Shown: positions 16,168-25,954, numbered from the stretch's first letter. The stretch: 36,336 nt of DNA from Anaerolineae bacterium (GCA_028277515.1 JANQGC010000184.1:1-36336), one strand, 5' to 3'. Program-made: numbers and translations. Notes: generated by a model not told the origin, from the letters alone.

Positions 16168-16791
16168 CTATTCTTTGCACAGCAGCAGGCGCTGGAATCC
16201 CAACTGCGAAGATCTTGAGTCCGGGAATGTTCTGTGTGTAAAATCTTGAACGGAGAAAATTTTTCCGACGATTTCGAGGATCTTCTCATCAGGATAAAAA
16301 GCAAAGAAGCGATTAGGGACATAGTAATCGTCCTGCCAGATTCCTTGATGGTCAATTCCGCCATAAACACCCATGAAAAATAGGCCGGATGGTTTTAACA
16401 AACGATGGATTTCAAACAATACTTTGGGTAAATCTTGTTCGGGTACATGCAGAAGGCAGTTCCGAGCGTAAACGGCGTCGAAATGTGCGTCCGGAAATTC
16501 AAGGTTCAGAAAATCCATCTCATAAGCCTCAAGCCCCTTATCAATACACAATTGAACCATTTCAGGGGACAGATCCGTCGCCACAACGTTTAACCCTTGC
16601 GTTTTAAAGAAAAGACTGTCCTTCCCAGGACCGGCGCCAATTTCAAGTAAGTTTCCCTTATTTTCTTCTTGTAATAGATCTAAAAAATCTTGCCGATCAT
16701 TGATTTTCCAATCTGCTTCCTGGCGATTTTGACGCTCAGATGCCATTTCATCATACGCCTTACGCAGTTGCTCTTGAATTTCAGAGTACAT
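16168..16791 (-). CDS. SAM-dependent methyltransferase (class I)
   Basis: The 207-residue protein has the class I methyltransferase fold: motif I LLEIGAGPGKDSLFF (about residues 47-61), the acidic end of strand 2 in VVATDLSPEM, motif III FDAVYARNCLLHVP and the post-III LLKPSGLFFMGVYGG. The substrate cannot be inferred. The start at 16791 (MYSEIQEQL) is chosen because AGGTGG lies just upstream; the frame runs a little further to 16830 into the end of the preceding gene. It begins 10 nt after the decarboxylase stop, so it is the last gene of a three-gene operon. Confidence 0.85.
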   Translation of the reverse strand: MYSEIQEQLRKAYDEMASERQNRQEADWKINDRQDFLDLLQEENKGNLLEIGAGPGKDSLFFKTQGLNVVATDLSPEMVQLCIDKGLEAYEMDFLNLEFPDAHFDAVYARNCLLHVPEQDLPKVLFEIHRLLKPSGLFFMGVYGGIDHQGIWQDDYYVPNRFFAFYPDEKILEIVGKIFSVQDFTHRTFPDSRSSQLGFQRLLLCKE

Positions 16792-16801
16792 GTTTCCCAC
16801 C

Positions 16802-18268
16802 TTAATAACCAAGGTTTTGCAGCACATCACTTGGGGTTTGGCCGCGAATAATCTCGTAATGATAATGCCCCTGTAAATCCTTATCTATTAACAATTCATA
16901 GGCTTCCGGCAAAACACAATGTTTACTTCCTTTAACACCGCCCAGCATTTCCTGGTAAGCGCCAACAGAGAAGAATCCTAAATAGAGATCTTCGGCATCA
17001 ATGGGCATATACAAAGGGGAATCGCTTCTTTTAGGCGGATAAACATCATCGCTATCACAGGTTATGCCCCCCAATTGAACTCGTTGAAACGGCCGGTCCA
17101 GGTTGTTGAGAGGCAAGCAAATAAAATGCTCACCCAGGCACCAGGTATCCGGAAAAGAGGACATGATGGAGCCATCAATGATGTACCAGGGTAGGCGGGA
17201 ACCGTTATCTTTCACATTGATCACTTTGAAGAGATGGGCGCCGTGTTCGGCCGTTGTAAACCGGCCGAACTCGCCCATCACATCCGGTTGGAGGACCTGA
17301 TACCGGGCACATGTTTCTTTAATGGTGCTCAATAACTTGACGGCAAACTCCAGGTAATCAAATTGGAAATCGAGAGTCATGGACACGGGCATGCCGCCGC
17401 CAAAATTAAAAATATTGAGAGCGGGAACTTTTTTGCGCAGGCGAGCGAATACATCAATTGATGGCTTTAAATATTCGACGAAGGCTTGCTTATCTGTTAT
17501 TTGGCTGCCGACCATCGCATGGTAGAGACGCAAGTTGAGATTTGGAGCGGCTGCAATATAGTCAACAGCTTTCCAAACGTTTGCCAGATCTAAACCAAAC
17601 CTGGAATTAGCCTCTTCCATTTCTTGTTCAGTCAGATTAGGACCATATGTTTTTTGGCGAATGCCGACATCAAACTGCTTGCCGGAGGCGATCAATGGAT
17701 TTAACTCAAAAATATCTTCTATGACAGGGATAATGTTTTTATGTTTTTCGCGCAGGCGAATGATATTTTCTGCATATTTTGAACCGGGCGATTTGAATCC
17801 GTTGCAGATGATAAGGCGATCTTGAGCAAGAAGCCCGCGCTCGATCATCAATCGCGCGATTTCAACATCGACTGTGGAGGACATTTCATGATGTGCACCA
17901 GCTCCCAGAGTTGTACGAATCACCTCTTCGGCCGCATTAGCCTTGGATGCATAAGCGTACATAAACCGGCCGTTATAACCGACCTCGGCGATGGCCTGTG
18001 CGAAAACCTCATTCATTCTTTTAATTTGACGCCGAATAATGGGCAGATAAATGATCTCCAATGGGCTGGGGAGCGAGAGTTTTGTACCAGCAACTTGCAG
18101 GTCCGCCGTGAGTAGGCTTACCAGGTCGATTTCATCAAAAAAGAGACGACCGTCTCGCGCTTCAAGATAAGAATTAAACCGATAATTATTGGGTACAGGT
18201 TCCTCACGCTGCCAGCCAATGACGGGACCTGATTGTTGCTGCTGATTGTCTGCAATTGGATTAACCAT
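16802..18268 (-). CDS. SpeA-like PLP-dependent decarboxylase (short form)
   Basis: The 488-residue protein belongs to fold-type III PLP decarboxylases (alanine-racemase-like barrel). K109 in MYAYASKAN should bind PLP. HAMVGSQ, FNFGGGMPV, GEFGRFTTAEHG and especially GGITCDSDD and YLGFFSVGAYQEMLGG follow the biosynthetic arginine decarboxylase pattern more closely than diaminopimelate decarboxylase. It is shorter than classical SpeA (over 600 residues). A role in agmatine or polyamine formation is likely, though an ornithine, lysine or DAP substrate is possible. The gene starts 8 nt after the metallophosphoesterase and ends 10 nt before the methyltransferase. Confidence 0.83.
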   Translation of the reverse strand: MVNPIADNQQQQSGPVIGWQREEPVPNNYRFNSYLEARDGRLFFDEIDLVSLLTADLQVAGTKLSLPSPLEIIYLPIIRRQIKRMNEVFAQAIAEVGYNGRFMYAYASKANAAEEVIRTTLGAGAHHEMSSTVDVEIARLMIERGLLAQDRLIICNGFKSPGSKYAENIIRLREKHKNIIPVIEDIFELNPLIASGKQFDVGIRQKTYGPNLTEQEMEEANSRFGLDLANVWKAVDYIAAAPNLNLRLYHAMVGSQITDKQAFVEYLKPSIDVFARLRKKVPALNIFNFGGGMPVSMTLDFQFDYLEFAVKLLSTIKETCARYQVLQPDVMGEFGRFTTAEHGAHLFKVINVKDNGSRLPWYIIDGSIMSSFPDTWCLGEHFICLPLNNLDRPFQRVQLGGITCDSDDVYPPKRSDSPLYMPIDAEDLYLGFFSVGAYQEMLGGVKGSKHCVLPEAYELLIDKDLQGHYHYEIIRGQTPSDVLQNLGY

Positions 18269-18276
18269 AAATGATT

Positions 18277-19734
18277 TTATCTCGACTTACTCAAAGGTTT
18301 GATACCCAAATGATCCCTTTCCCAACCCTGGGTTGTACCCATCCAAAAATCAAAAGAAGCAATTTTTGTTCGGTCGGCCGGCAAAGCGCCGCGATCTTCG
18401 TTGGGACCATATATTGTGACGTAGCTTAATGCCTTTAATTGACCGAATTGGCGAAAATCCGGGGTTGCCGGGACACGGTTGCGCCAGGTTCCCGTGTCGA
18501 CGTAATAACGATCGCCGAATTGATCGTTGGCGATTAAACTAACCTGAGGTTTGTGCGTGTGACCGGCAACCAGAAATCGGTGCTGACCGTTTCTAATCGA
18601 ACTTTCTCTCACTGCAAATGTCTGTGCTCCCGGCCGTTCCAAGGTGCCGGCTAAAGCCATTTTGGATATGGATTCTGCCAGATCGAATGGGATATGACTA
18701 TTGGTCCACCGCCAGGGTTTGGCGGCCAACACGGCCTGGATGGCATCAACCAGATCCAAACACCATCTCTTATCTAATTTCTCTAACCAGGCCAATAAAT
18801 AAGAATCATCATGCAGTTCTTCAAGCAGCATGATAACAACAGGTTCTATAGCATTCCAGGCATCATGACGATTCGTATTGTGCCCTTCAGCGTACAAAAA
18901 GTAATTGAAAATGGCGGTGATGGGACGTAAATCATCAAATTCCAATAGTCGCAAATAAAGGGTGCGCAATGTTTGGTCGGCCAAAATCGTTTCGTCACCA
19001 TGATATTGTCTAAAGAGGTGAGGCAATCTTGTGGCGACATCAATTGTCACCCAATCGCCCAGGCTGGGGTTTTGGTATTGGTCTGAAGGAAGGTGAATTG
19101 GAAACTCTTGCGTATCACGATGGTCCACCGAAAAATTGGTGTAATCATATTCATGCCCATGACGAATGAGTGCTTGTTCACTCTCGAAGCTCATGACATT
19201 AGGAAAAAGAGCGCCATGTTCGGATAGCCCTAAATGTTGGCGTATGGTCTGGCGAATGGCCGGGGTTGCGTTGGCTAGACGATCATGGTTCCCAAGGACG
19301 TAGTGCAGTTCAACGGGTACCGGGAAAGATTTCTCTTGATCTGTTGAATCTATGTATTTGCCTGAAACGAGGCGCCGGAAAAATTGTAACACTTCTGAGA
19401 CATGGGTTTCGGCCGCAATCTTGTTGATAATGTCGAGCGTTTTTTGCTCCAGGTTGGATGACATCTCGTTTAAACTGGCGTATGGACGTTCATTGTTGGG
19501 ATTATTGGAAAACCATAAGGCAGTTCGATGCAGATCGAAAACATCTCCCGCCAGGACGAGATCCAGACGCTGCGCTCCATTCCGTTTTGCTTCCTCAGCT
19601 AATTGCGCGATCAACAACCGGTATGGTGTCGCCGGTAAATTTCGACGAAAAATTAAAGAGGGATGTTTCTCATCATCGACGATATGCCGAGAGGATTCTT
19701 CCTCAAAGTGTAGGTCGGAAAGTACTACGAGCAT
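18277..19734 (-). CDS. Metallophosphoesterase (calcineurin-like)
   Basis: The 485-residue protein carries the full metallophosphoesterase motif set: D7-x-H9 (SDLHFEE), G63-D64 (LAGDVFDLH), G148-N149-H150-D151, H194 (RHGHEYD) and a late GHTHKPQV near 390. The long insert between motifs is larger than in LpxH-like pyrophosphatases. The substrate is unknown. GAGGAG about 7 nt before the ATG fixes the start. It is the first gene of the operon with the SpeA-like decarboxylase and the methyltransferase. A TATAAT at 19783-19788 may be its -10 box. Confidence 0.85.
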   Translation of the reverse strand: MLVVLSDLHFEEESSRHIVDDEKHPSLIFRRNLPATPYRLLIAQLAEEAKRNGAQRLDLVLAGDVFDLHRTALWFSNNPNNERPYASLNEMSSNLEQKTLDIINKIAAETHVSEVLQFFRRLVSGKYIDSTDQEKSFPVPVELHYVLGNHDRLANATPAIRQTIRQHLGLSEHGALFPNVMSFESEQALIRHGHEYDYTNFSVDHRDTQEFPIHLPSDQYQNPSLGDWVTIDVATRLPHLFRQYHGDETILADQTLRTLYLRLLEFDDLRPITAIFNYFLYAEGHNTNRHDAWNAIEPVVIMLLEELHDDSYLLAWLEKLDKRWCLDLVDAIQAVLAAKPWRWTNSHIPFDLAESISKMALAGTLERPGAQTFAVRESSIRNGQHRFLVAGHTHKPQVSLIANDQFGDRYYVDTGTWRNRVPATPDFRQFGQLKALSYVTIYGPNEDRGALPADRTKIASFDFWMGTTQGWERDHLGIKPLSKSR

Positions 19735-19782
19735 GAGTTACTCCTCAGAGGGTCAGTAGGAGGCAGTTTTCTACCCGCATTT

Positions 19783-19788
19783 ATTATA
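19783..19788 (-). promoter_or_regulatory. Possible -10 box of the metallophosphoesterase operon
   Basis: TATAAT on the minus strand lies about 49 nt before the ATG at 19734. No convincing -35 box is found at 16-18 nt spacing. Confidence 0.35.
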
Positions 19789-19820
19789 ATGCAGACGTAT
19801 TAACGATGCACTGTAATTGT

Positions 19821-21452
19821 TTATGAGTTGCGGCGCAGAAGAATTCGGGGCAGAGATTTTGCCTCTGTGATATTGAGCGCAAACACCATAATGGTGTAGG
19901 CAATTATCCCGGCAGCCCCGGCAACTGCGACTATCAATAGCTCGTTGAAAAATCCTGATAGAGGCAGCCGTGAGGCTAGAAATTGGGCAGTGAAATAGGC
20001 AGCCATTCCGGTCATAATGGCGGCTAAGGTGGATTTTAGGATATTGGCCGAAATACCCAATCCCTTCAATCCACCGATTTGCCTTTTGACGACAAATAAC
20101 ATGAGTGTGGTGTGGGTGACGTGTTTGATACTGTCCGCTACCATAAGGCTGAGCAATCCCAGAGGTGACAGCAAAGCGACGGCCGTGATCGAATAAATTA
20201 CAATGCTCACAACGCCAACCAGGGCAGGACGCCAGGTATCCTTTCGCGCATAAGAGGAGAAAATCAGCATTTGATCGACTGCGGCAAATGGTAAACCGAT
20301 CAGATAAACTCTTAGAACCAGTGATGTAATTTGTGTATCTGCGGGCGTGAATTTGTTTCCCTCAAATATCAGCGTGATGATAGGCACTGCCAAAGCAAAG
20401 AGGCCGGCTGTCGCAGGGAGGATCAATGTGATGACCAGGCGCAACCCTTCAGATAGTGTTTCCTTGAAGGCTGGCAGCAAATCGCCCGCCTGCCTGGCTA
20501 AGGTGGGTAAGGTGGCCACAGATAGAGCGGTGACGACCAGACCCAAGGGGAACTGGTACAAGGTTGTGGCAAACTTCATATAAGAGATGCTTTGATCTCC
20601 GGTTCGGGTTGCTAAGTTATAGCTCAAAGCGATGGCTAACTGGTTGACGATGAGACCGGCTAAAATTGGCGCGTATAGTTTCAGGATTCGACGAACGGCC
20701 GGATGCTGCCAGTCGAAGCGCCAGCGCAACCGGGCATCCCGAAGTGCGCCTAGCTGAGCAACAACTTGCAGCAATGATCCCAACAACATACCCCAGACCA
20801 GGCTGCTAATTTGTTCGGGGTTCAATAGAGCTATTAGCACGATTGTCCCATTAAAGATAGCGCCGATGAAGGCGGGAATCGTAAATCTTTTCAAGGCGAA
20901 CAGAGCGCCCGTTAAAACACTGGCGATTCCCAGAAAAAGGATGGCTGGCGCTGCCAGGCGCATTAACTGGATGGCGACTCCAGTGAGGGCAGGGTCGTCA
21001 AACTCATTAGCACCAACCAACCAGGCGATTTGAGGGGCAAATACCTCCACCAGGGCGACAACTAACATGAGGACAATGAGTGCTACGCTTAAAACTGTGC
21101 TGAGCACCCCCCATAGCTCTTCCCGCCTTTCTTTGCCGGCATAATCGCTGAAAACTGGGATGAGCGCCGCGTTGACCATACCGCCGATAATTAACTCATA
21201 TAAACTGATCGGCACAAAAGCGGCGACTTCAAACGCGCTTAGTAATCCTGATGCTCCAAAGAGATTGGCCTTGACCGTTTGCCTGGCTAGGCCAAAAAGA
21301 CGACTGGCGATATTACCGGCAGCGAGGATGGCTGCGGCACGTACAATGCCTTCTCCCTCACCGGCAGATCCGGTGTCGTTGTTGGGTGCTTGCAGCGTTG
21401 CCTGCTCAAGCGGCGGTTCAACCGGTTGCGCCGTGTCATAATCCTCGATCAA
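19821..21452 (-). CDS. murJ: Lipid II flippase MurJ (MviN family)
   Basis: The 543-residue polytopic membrane protein flips lipid II for peptidoglycan synthesis. After a hydrophilic N-terminal tail of about 35 residues it shows the MurJ start AAGNIASRLFGLARQTVKANLFG and a long series of about 14 hydrophobic helices. IGGMVNAALIPVFSDYA and GLVVTALSVATLPTLARQA match conserved family segments. The start is TTG at 21452, with AAAGGT about 8 nt upstream. A strong promoter lies just upstream. The gene supports a cell wall in this organism. Confidence 0.93.
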   Translation of the reverse strand: MIEDYDTAQPVEPPLEQATLQAPNNDTGSAGEGEGIVRAAAILAAGNIASRLFGLARQTVKANLFGASGLLSAFEVAAFVPISLYELIIGGMVNAALIPVFSDYAGKERREELWGVLSTVLSVALIVLMLVVALVEVFAPQIAWLVGANEFDDPALTGVAIQLMRLAAPAILFLGIASVLTGALFALKRFTIPAFIGAIFNGTIVLIALLNPEQISSLVWGMLLGSLLQVVAQLGALRDARLRWRFDWQHPAVRRILKLYAPILAGLIVNQLAIALSYNLATRTGDQSISYMKFATTLYQFPLGLVVTALSVATLPTLARQAGDLLPAFKETLSEGLRLVITLILPATAGLFALAVPIITLIFEGNKFTPADTQITSLVLRVYLIGLPFAAVDQMLIFSSYARKDTWRPALVGVVSIVIYSITAVALLSPLGLLSLMVADSIKHVTHTTLMLFVVKRQIGGLKGLGISANILKSTLAAIMTGMAAYFTAQFLASRLPLSGFFNELLIVAVAGAAGIIAYTIMVFALNITEAKSLPRILLRRNS

Positions 21453-21495
21453 TGGGGTTACCTTTCAGACAAATTTTTTCTGCGCTTAGCCGCGC

Positions 21496-21524
21496 ATTCT
21501 AGCGCCTGGGTAATTTAAGGGCAA
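21496..21524 (-). promoter_or_regulatory. Sigma70 promoter of murJ
   Basis: TTGCCC (21519-21524) and TAGAAT (21496-21501) are 17 nt apart. The start near 21489 gives a 36-nt leader that can form a small TGCGC/GCGCA hairpin. Confidence 0.65.
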
Positions 21525-21594
21525 ACACTATTTACCAATGACTTACCGATAAATCAGCTACCAGTGAAGTTGTCACAAATGAGGAAATTAACTT

Positions 21595-21981
21595 CTAAAG
21601 GGGTGCGAATGGGCCAAAGCGATAAAAAAGGGTTCCAAATTGAAATAAAACTGCGAAGCTCATGACCCATTGGCCTCGATTAGAATCATCCCCCCGTAGC
21701 CAGTAAAGAAAGACAAATGGCAGAAAAACAAGTGAGAATCCGGCATAAAGATAATGAATAGCAGGAGAGGTAAGATTCGAGCCGTATCCGCCAAACCATA
21801 AGATCCCACCAAGAATCGCCTGGATATAGATTAAAATTTGGCCGATCACCAACGCCCCCATAAATCCCCCGCTCAAGCCTTCGCCGCGAAAGGCACGCCA
21901 GAGACTCCAAATCCCTAAGATCAAGAGATACAACCATACAGTGTTGGAGAAACGAGAATGTAATATAATAATGGATTCCAA
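21595..21981 (-). CDS. Small integral membrane protein, four helices
   Basis: The 128-residue protein has four hydrophobic segments (about residues 10-28, 38-62, 72-93 and 102-122). It carries few charges, with a RGDDSNRG loop before the last helix. His8, His76 and several Trp residues are spread through the helices, but no heme motif can be proven. The function is not recognised. The start is TTG at 21981 with AAAGGAG 8 nt upstream. It is divergent from folC and lies upstream of murJ on the same strand, with about 140 nt and a separate murJ promoter between them. Confidence 0.75.
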   Translation of the reverse strand: MESIIILHSRFSNTVWLYLLILGIWSLWRAFRGEGLSGGFMGALVIGQILIYIQAILGGILWFGGYGSNLTSPAIHYLYAGFSLVFLPFVFLYWLRGDDSNRGQWVMSFAVLFQFGTLFYRFGPFAPL

Positions 21982-22068
21982 GGTGTGTTCTCCTTTTTAT
22001 TGAGGGTCAGAGTCTAACGAATGTCATAATCATTGCCAAGTTTCATTCGATTCTTGTCGTTTATCGGC

Positions 22069-22074
22069 TACAAT
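22069..22074 (+). promoter_or_regulatory. -10 box of folC, leaderless arrangement
   Basis: TACAAT ends 7 nt before the folC ATG (22082). There is no Shine-Dalgarno, so the transcript probably begins at the start codon. Confidence 0.55.
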
Positions 22075-22081
22075 TCCGATC

Positions 22082-23461
22082 ATGGAGAAAATAGCAGAAA
22101 AAATTAGTGAACAAACATATCAACAGTCTCTAGATTATTTATATAGTTATATCAATTTAGAGCAGGAGAGAATTGACCGCTATCATGCGAATAAAATTGA
22201 TCCCGATCGGCCTGCTCGCTTATTAAATCTACTGGGTGACCCACACTTGAATTATAGAACAATTCATATTGCCGGCACGAAAGGCAAGGGTTCGGTCGCT
22301 ATAATGTGTGCCTCAATTATTCGCTTGTCAGGCTATCGCGTAGGTCTTTATTCTTCCCCCCATTTACGCGATTTACGCGAGCGAATACGCATCTTATCTC
22401 CAGAGGATAGTCAAGGATGTATTAGTAAGATGGATTTTGTCCGCCATCTGAATGAGATGAAACCTTATCTCAATCAAGTACCGGGAGTGACCTGGTATGA
22501 GATAGTTACCGCTATGGCATTTTGTTACTTTTCAGAAAATGAGGTTCCCATTGCTGTAATTGAAGTAGGTTTAGGCGGCCGTTTGGATGCAACCAATGTC
22601 GTCAATCCATTGGTATCAGCGATCACCAGCTTGAGCTTTGATCACACCGATCTGCTGGGTAATACCATAAGCGAGATAGCCTTTGAAAAAGGAGGAATCA
22701 TTAAACCAGGTGTTCCCGTTGTTTCGGCATCACAGCCACTTGAAGCTTTGGAAAAAATTCAAGAAATAGCGGATGAGCGTAAGAGTCCTCTCACCGTTGT
22801 CGGTCAAGACTGGCAGTATGCTGGAAAGAGTGAGGAATTGATGATCACAAAGTCTGGTGATCACTCTTTCATTCCGCAAGGGTCTCATTTTAATCTTGCT
22901 CTTGCTGGTGCTCACCAGCTTGAAAACGGCACAGTGGCGTTAGCCGCGCTCAGTGCTGTTCGTCACGAATTTCCAAATATAAAAGTGGAAACGATAAGAA
23001 AGGGTCTGGAACTGGTGGTTTGGGACGGCCGTCTCCAAACTATCCACGATGGTAAAGGTTATCCTACTTTTCTAGTAGATACTGCCCATAACGCCGATTC
23101 TGCTGCAAAATTAAAGTCCGCTTTATTAACCGGTTATCAATATGAACGATTGTGGCTCATATTTGGTGCACCTGAAGATAAGGCTATCGTCCAAATGATG
23201 GAGATTTTATTTCCGTTGGCCGAGGGGATTGTCTTGTCTACGGCCGATCACCCCCGCGCGGCTTCCCCGGAAAAGCTGGCTAGCTTGGCTGAAACCTTGG
23301 GGTTTGCAGCATATAAGACAGAAAATGTCGCGGAAGCCTTGCAAAAAATTTATTCGCTTGCCGGGGATGGTGATCTCATCTGCGCCACGGGATCGATTAT
23401 TTTCGTAGGTGATTTGCTTAATCAATGGGACCTTCTAAAATCAGAGTTGATTGATCATTGA
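22082..23461 (+). CDS. folC: Folylpolyglutamate synthase/dihydrofolate synthase
   Basis: The 459-residue Mur-ligase-family enzyme adds glutamate to dihydropteroate and folates. The ATP-binding GTKGKGS (65-71), SPHLRDLRERI, the EVGLGGRLDATN motif and SFDHTDLLGNT are typical, and DTAHNADSA in the C-terminal domain corresponds to the usual DGAHNP element. The length is normal. No ribosome-binding site is present; a TACAAT -10 box lies 7 nt before the ATG. It is followed by lon after 9 nt, so folC, lon and the thioesterase probably form one operon. With folD it gives two folate genes in the window. Confidence 0.94.
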   Translation: MEKIAEKISEQTYQQSLDYLYSYINLEQERIDRYHANKIDPDRPARLLNLLGDPHLNYRTIHIAGTKGKGSVAIMCASIIRLSGYRVGLYSSPHLRDLRERIRILSPEDSQGCISKMDFVRHLNEMKPYLNQVPGVTWYEIVTAMAFCYFSENEVPIAVIEVGLGGRLDATNVVNPLVSAITSLSFDHTDLLGNTISEIAFEKGGIIKPGVPVVSASQPLEALEKIQEIADERKSPLTVVGQDWQYAGKSEELMITKSGDHSFIPQGSHFNLALAGAHQLENGTVALAALSAVRHEFPNIKVETIRKGLELVVWDGRLQTIHDGKGYPTFLVDTAHNADSAAKLKSALLTGYQYERLWLIFGAPEDKAIVQMMEILFPLAEGIVLSTADHPRAASPEKLASLAETLGFAAYKTENVAEALQKIYSLAGDGDLICATGSIIFVGDLLNQWDLLKSELIDH

Positions 23462-23470
23462 GGTTAATTT

Positions 23471-25954
23471 ATGCAACAAGATGATGATTTTTCTTTTGAC
23501 CAGATCCCTGATTTTTTAGCTGCTTTTCCGGATCTGGAAATGGAGATGTTTTCAGAGAGGGATACGGAAGCCCAGGATGGTTACATTGAATGTCCATTTC
23601 TCCCACTGCGCGATGTCGTACTCTTTCCACAGATGGTCATGCCCTTGTTTATTGGGCGTGAGCGATCTCTACTGGCTGTGAAAGCCGCTTCTGCCAATGA
23701 TGAAAATCTGATTGTCGCCGCACAACATGATGCTGACAAAGCTGAGCCGGGATTTGATGATTTATTTTCAATAGGAACCGAAATCACGCCAGGCCGTATC
23801 CTGCGACTCCCGGATGAAACAACGAGCGCCTTGGTGCAAGGCCGCAGACGGGTCGAACTTGTTGAGTTCACACAGCTTTATCCTTATATTCGCGTTCGGG
23901 CCAGAATTATTGAGGAGCCAGGCGGTTGGCAAGAAAATACGGAAGCCTTGATGCGGGCTGTTTTGACCCTCTTTGAGAAAGTTGTCGCTCTCAATCGAAA
24001 CGTCCCGGAAGATGCTTATACTTATGCTTTGAATATGAATCAGCCTGGTTGGTTGGCCGATTTTGTGGCTTCTGCGCTCATTCTTCCCGTGGAAACCCGG
24101 CAAGAGATGCTGGAAACCTTTGACCCAACGGAACGGTTGCAAAAAATCAGCCTCATTCTAGCCAAGGAATTGAATGTTTTAGAGTTAGAAGATGAAATTC
24201 ATTCCCAGGTGCAGCAAGAGGTTGATCGCTCCCAACGAGAATACTTTTTGCGTGAGCAGATGCGAATTATCCAGGGGGAATTGGGTGAGATGGATGTGTT
24301 CGCTCAGGAGATGGGTGAGCTTCAAGAGGCTGTCGAACAAAAAAAACTTCCGCAAGAGATACAGGCCAAGATAGAGAAAGAACTAAAGCGGCTAAGTTCA
24401 ATGCCCCCGATGTCCCCTGAGGTGGGCATTATTCGCACTTACATCGATTGGCTTCTAGATCTTCCCTGGCATGAACGTTCCGATGATAATTTGGATGTCG
24501 CCCATGCGGCAGCCATATTGGATGCGGATCATTATGGTCTGACAAAAATCAAAGATCGTATTTTGGAATATATCGCCGTCAGGAAAGTAGCGCCAGATAA
24601 TAAACGCGGTCCTATATTGTGTTTTGTGGGACCTCCAGGAACTGGAAAAACTTCACTCGGCCGTTCTATTGCCAAGGCTCTAGGCCGTGAATTTGTGCGC
24701 ATGAGCCTGGGAGGCGTTCGTGACGAAGCAGAAATTCGCGGGCACCGCCGCACCTATATCGGGGCGATGCCTGGACGAATCATTCAGGCCATGCGTCGGG
24801 TAGGGACCATCAATCCTTTATTTATGCTGGATGAAATTGATAAATTAGGATTGGATTTTAGGGGCGATCCGGCGGCCGCTTTATTGGAAGTACTTGATCC
24901 GGAGCAAAATTATGCGTTTGCCGATCATTACTTAGATGCTGATTATGATTTATCGCAAGTGCTTTTTGTGACGACGGCCAATTATTTGGACACGATTCCC
25001 CTGGCTTTATTAGACCGCATGGAAATCATCGAATTTTCCAGTTATCTGGAAGAAGAGAAATTGGAAATATGCCGTCAATTTTTGATCCCCCGTCAAATGG
25101 CATTGCACGGCCTGGAGGACAAAAAGGTTCGCATAGAAGATCAGGGTTTGAAAGTCCTCATTCGCCTTTATACACGTGAGGCTGGTGTGCGAAATCTTGA
25201 GAGGGAAATCGCTTCTGTCTGCCGGAAAGTGGCGCGATTAGTCGCCGAAGACAAACGGTATCCCAGGCGGATATCTGCGAGTAAAATTGAGGAATTACTA
25301 GGTCCACCACGTTTTGTGCATGAAATGCTGCCGGACCAGGACGAGATCGGATTGGCCACAGGAGCAGCCTGGACAGCCACCGGTGGGGAAATCATGTTTG
25401 TTGAGGTCAACCTTATGCCGGGTAAAGGGTCCCTCACATTGACTGGTCAATTAGGGGAGGTGATGCAGGAAAGCGCCCAGGCGGCCGTCACCTACACGCG
25501 CAGCCAGGCAAAAGCGTTAGACATTCCTGATGAAATCTTTGAAGGAGCCGATATTCATATCCACCTGCCTGAAGGAGGCGTGCCCAAAGATGGACCCTCG
25601 GCGGGCATCTCTCTCGCCGTAGCTTTGATCTCTGCTTTTACCAACCGGCCAGTCAGGCGAGACGTCAGTATGACCGGTGAAATCACATTGCGTGGCCGGA
25701 TGCTGCCCATTGGCGGGGTTAAGGAAAAGGCACTGGCCGCTCGCCGGTCGGGTATTAAGACCTTTATCCTGCCTAGCAAAAATAAAAGCGACTTACACGA
25801 TATTCCTAAGAAACTGCGACAAGACATCAATTTTGTTCTAGTTGATCATGTTGATGATGTGCTCAAAGTTGCTTTGCTTCCTCCTATCGAAACTAAAAGT
25901 AAGAAAAAGAAGAAGAAAAACAAAGAAGAACGAGCCGAACGAGAAGATGAGTAA
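23471..25954 (+). CDS. lon: ATP-dependent Lon protease
   Basis: The 827-residue protein is a full-length LonA. It has an N-terminal substrate domain beginning LPLRDVVLFPQMVMPLFIGR, a coiled helical middle, and an AAA module with Walker A GPPGTGKTS (about 387-395) and MLDEIDKL as Walker B. The C-terminal protease has the catalytic Ser in PKDGPSAGIS (S710) and Lys in GGVKEKAL (K753), 43 residues apart as in E. coli Lon. It degrades misfolded and regulatory proteins in the cytoplasm. The last 20 residues are a Lys/Glu-rich tail that also encodes the start of the next gene in another frame. GAGG precedes the ATG by about 8 nt. Confidence 0.97.
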   Translation: MQQDDDFSFDQIPDFLAAFPDLEMEMFSERDTEAQDGYIECPFLPLRDVVLFPQMVMPLFIGRERSLLAVKAASANDENLIVAAQHDADKAEPGFDDLFSIGTEITPGRILRLPDETTSALVQGRRRVELVEFTQLYPYIRVRARIIEEPGGWQENTEALMRAVLTLFEKVVALNRNVPEDAYTYALNMNQPGWLADFVASALILPVETRQEMLETFDPTERLQKISLILAKELNVLELEDEIHSQVQQEVDRSQREYFLREQMRIIQGELGEMDVFAQEMGELQEAVEQKKLPQEIQAKIEKELKRLSSMPPMSPEVGIIRTYIDWLLDLPWHERSDDNLDVAHAAAILDADHYGLTKIKDRILEYIAVRKVAPDNKRGPILCFVGPPGTGKTSLGRSIAKALGREFVRMSLGGVRDEAEIRGHRRTYIGAMPGRIIQAMRRVGTINPLFMLDEIDKLGLDFRGDPAAALLEVLDPEQNYAFADHYLDADYDLSQVLFVTTANYLDTIPLALLDRMEIIEFSSYLEEEKLEICRQFLIPRQMALHGLEDKKVRIEDQGLKVLIRLYTREAGVRNLEREIASVCRKVARLVAEDKRYPRRISASKIEELLGPPRFVHEMLPDQDEIGLATGAAWTATGGEIMFVEVNLMPGKGSLTLTGQLGEVMQESAQAAVTYTRSQAKALDIPDEIFEGADIHIHLPEGGVPKDGPSAGISLAVALISAFTNRPVRRDVSMTGEITLRGRMLPIGGVKEKALAARRSGIKTFILPSKNKSDLHDIPKKLRQDINFVLVDHVDDVLKVALLPPIETKSKKKKKKNKEERAEREDE

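Noticed and set aside
18269..18282. TAAAAT just before the SpeA-like ATG as an internal leaderless promoter
   Set aside because: It overlaps the upstream stop codon in a tightly packed operon and has no -35 partner, so chance is the simpler explanation.
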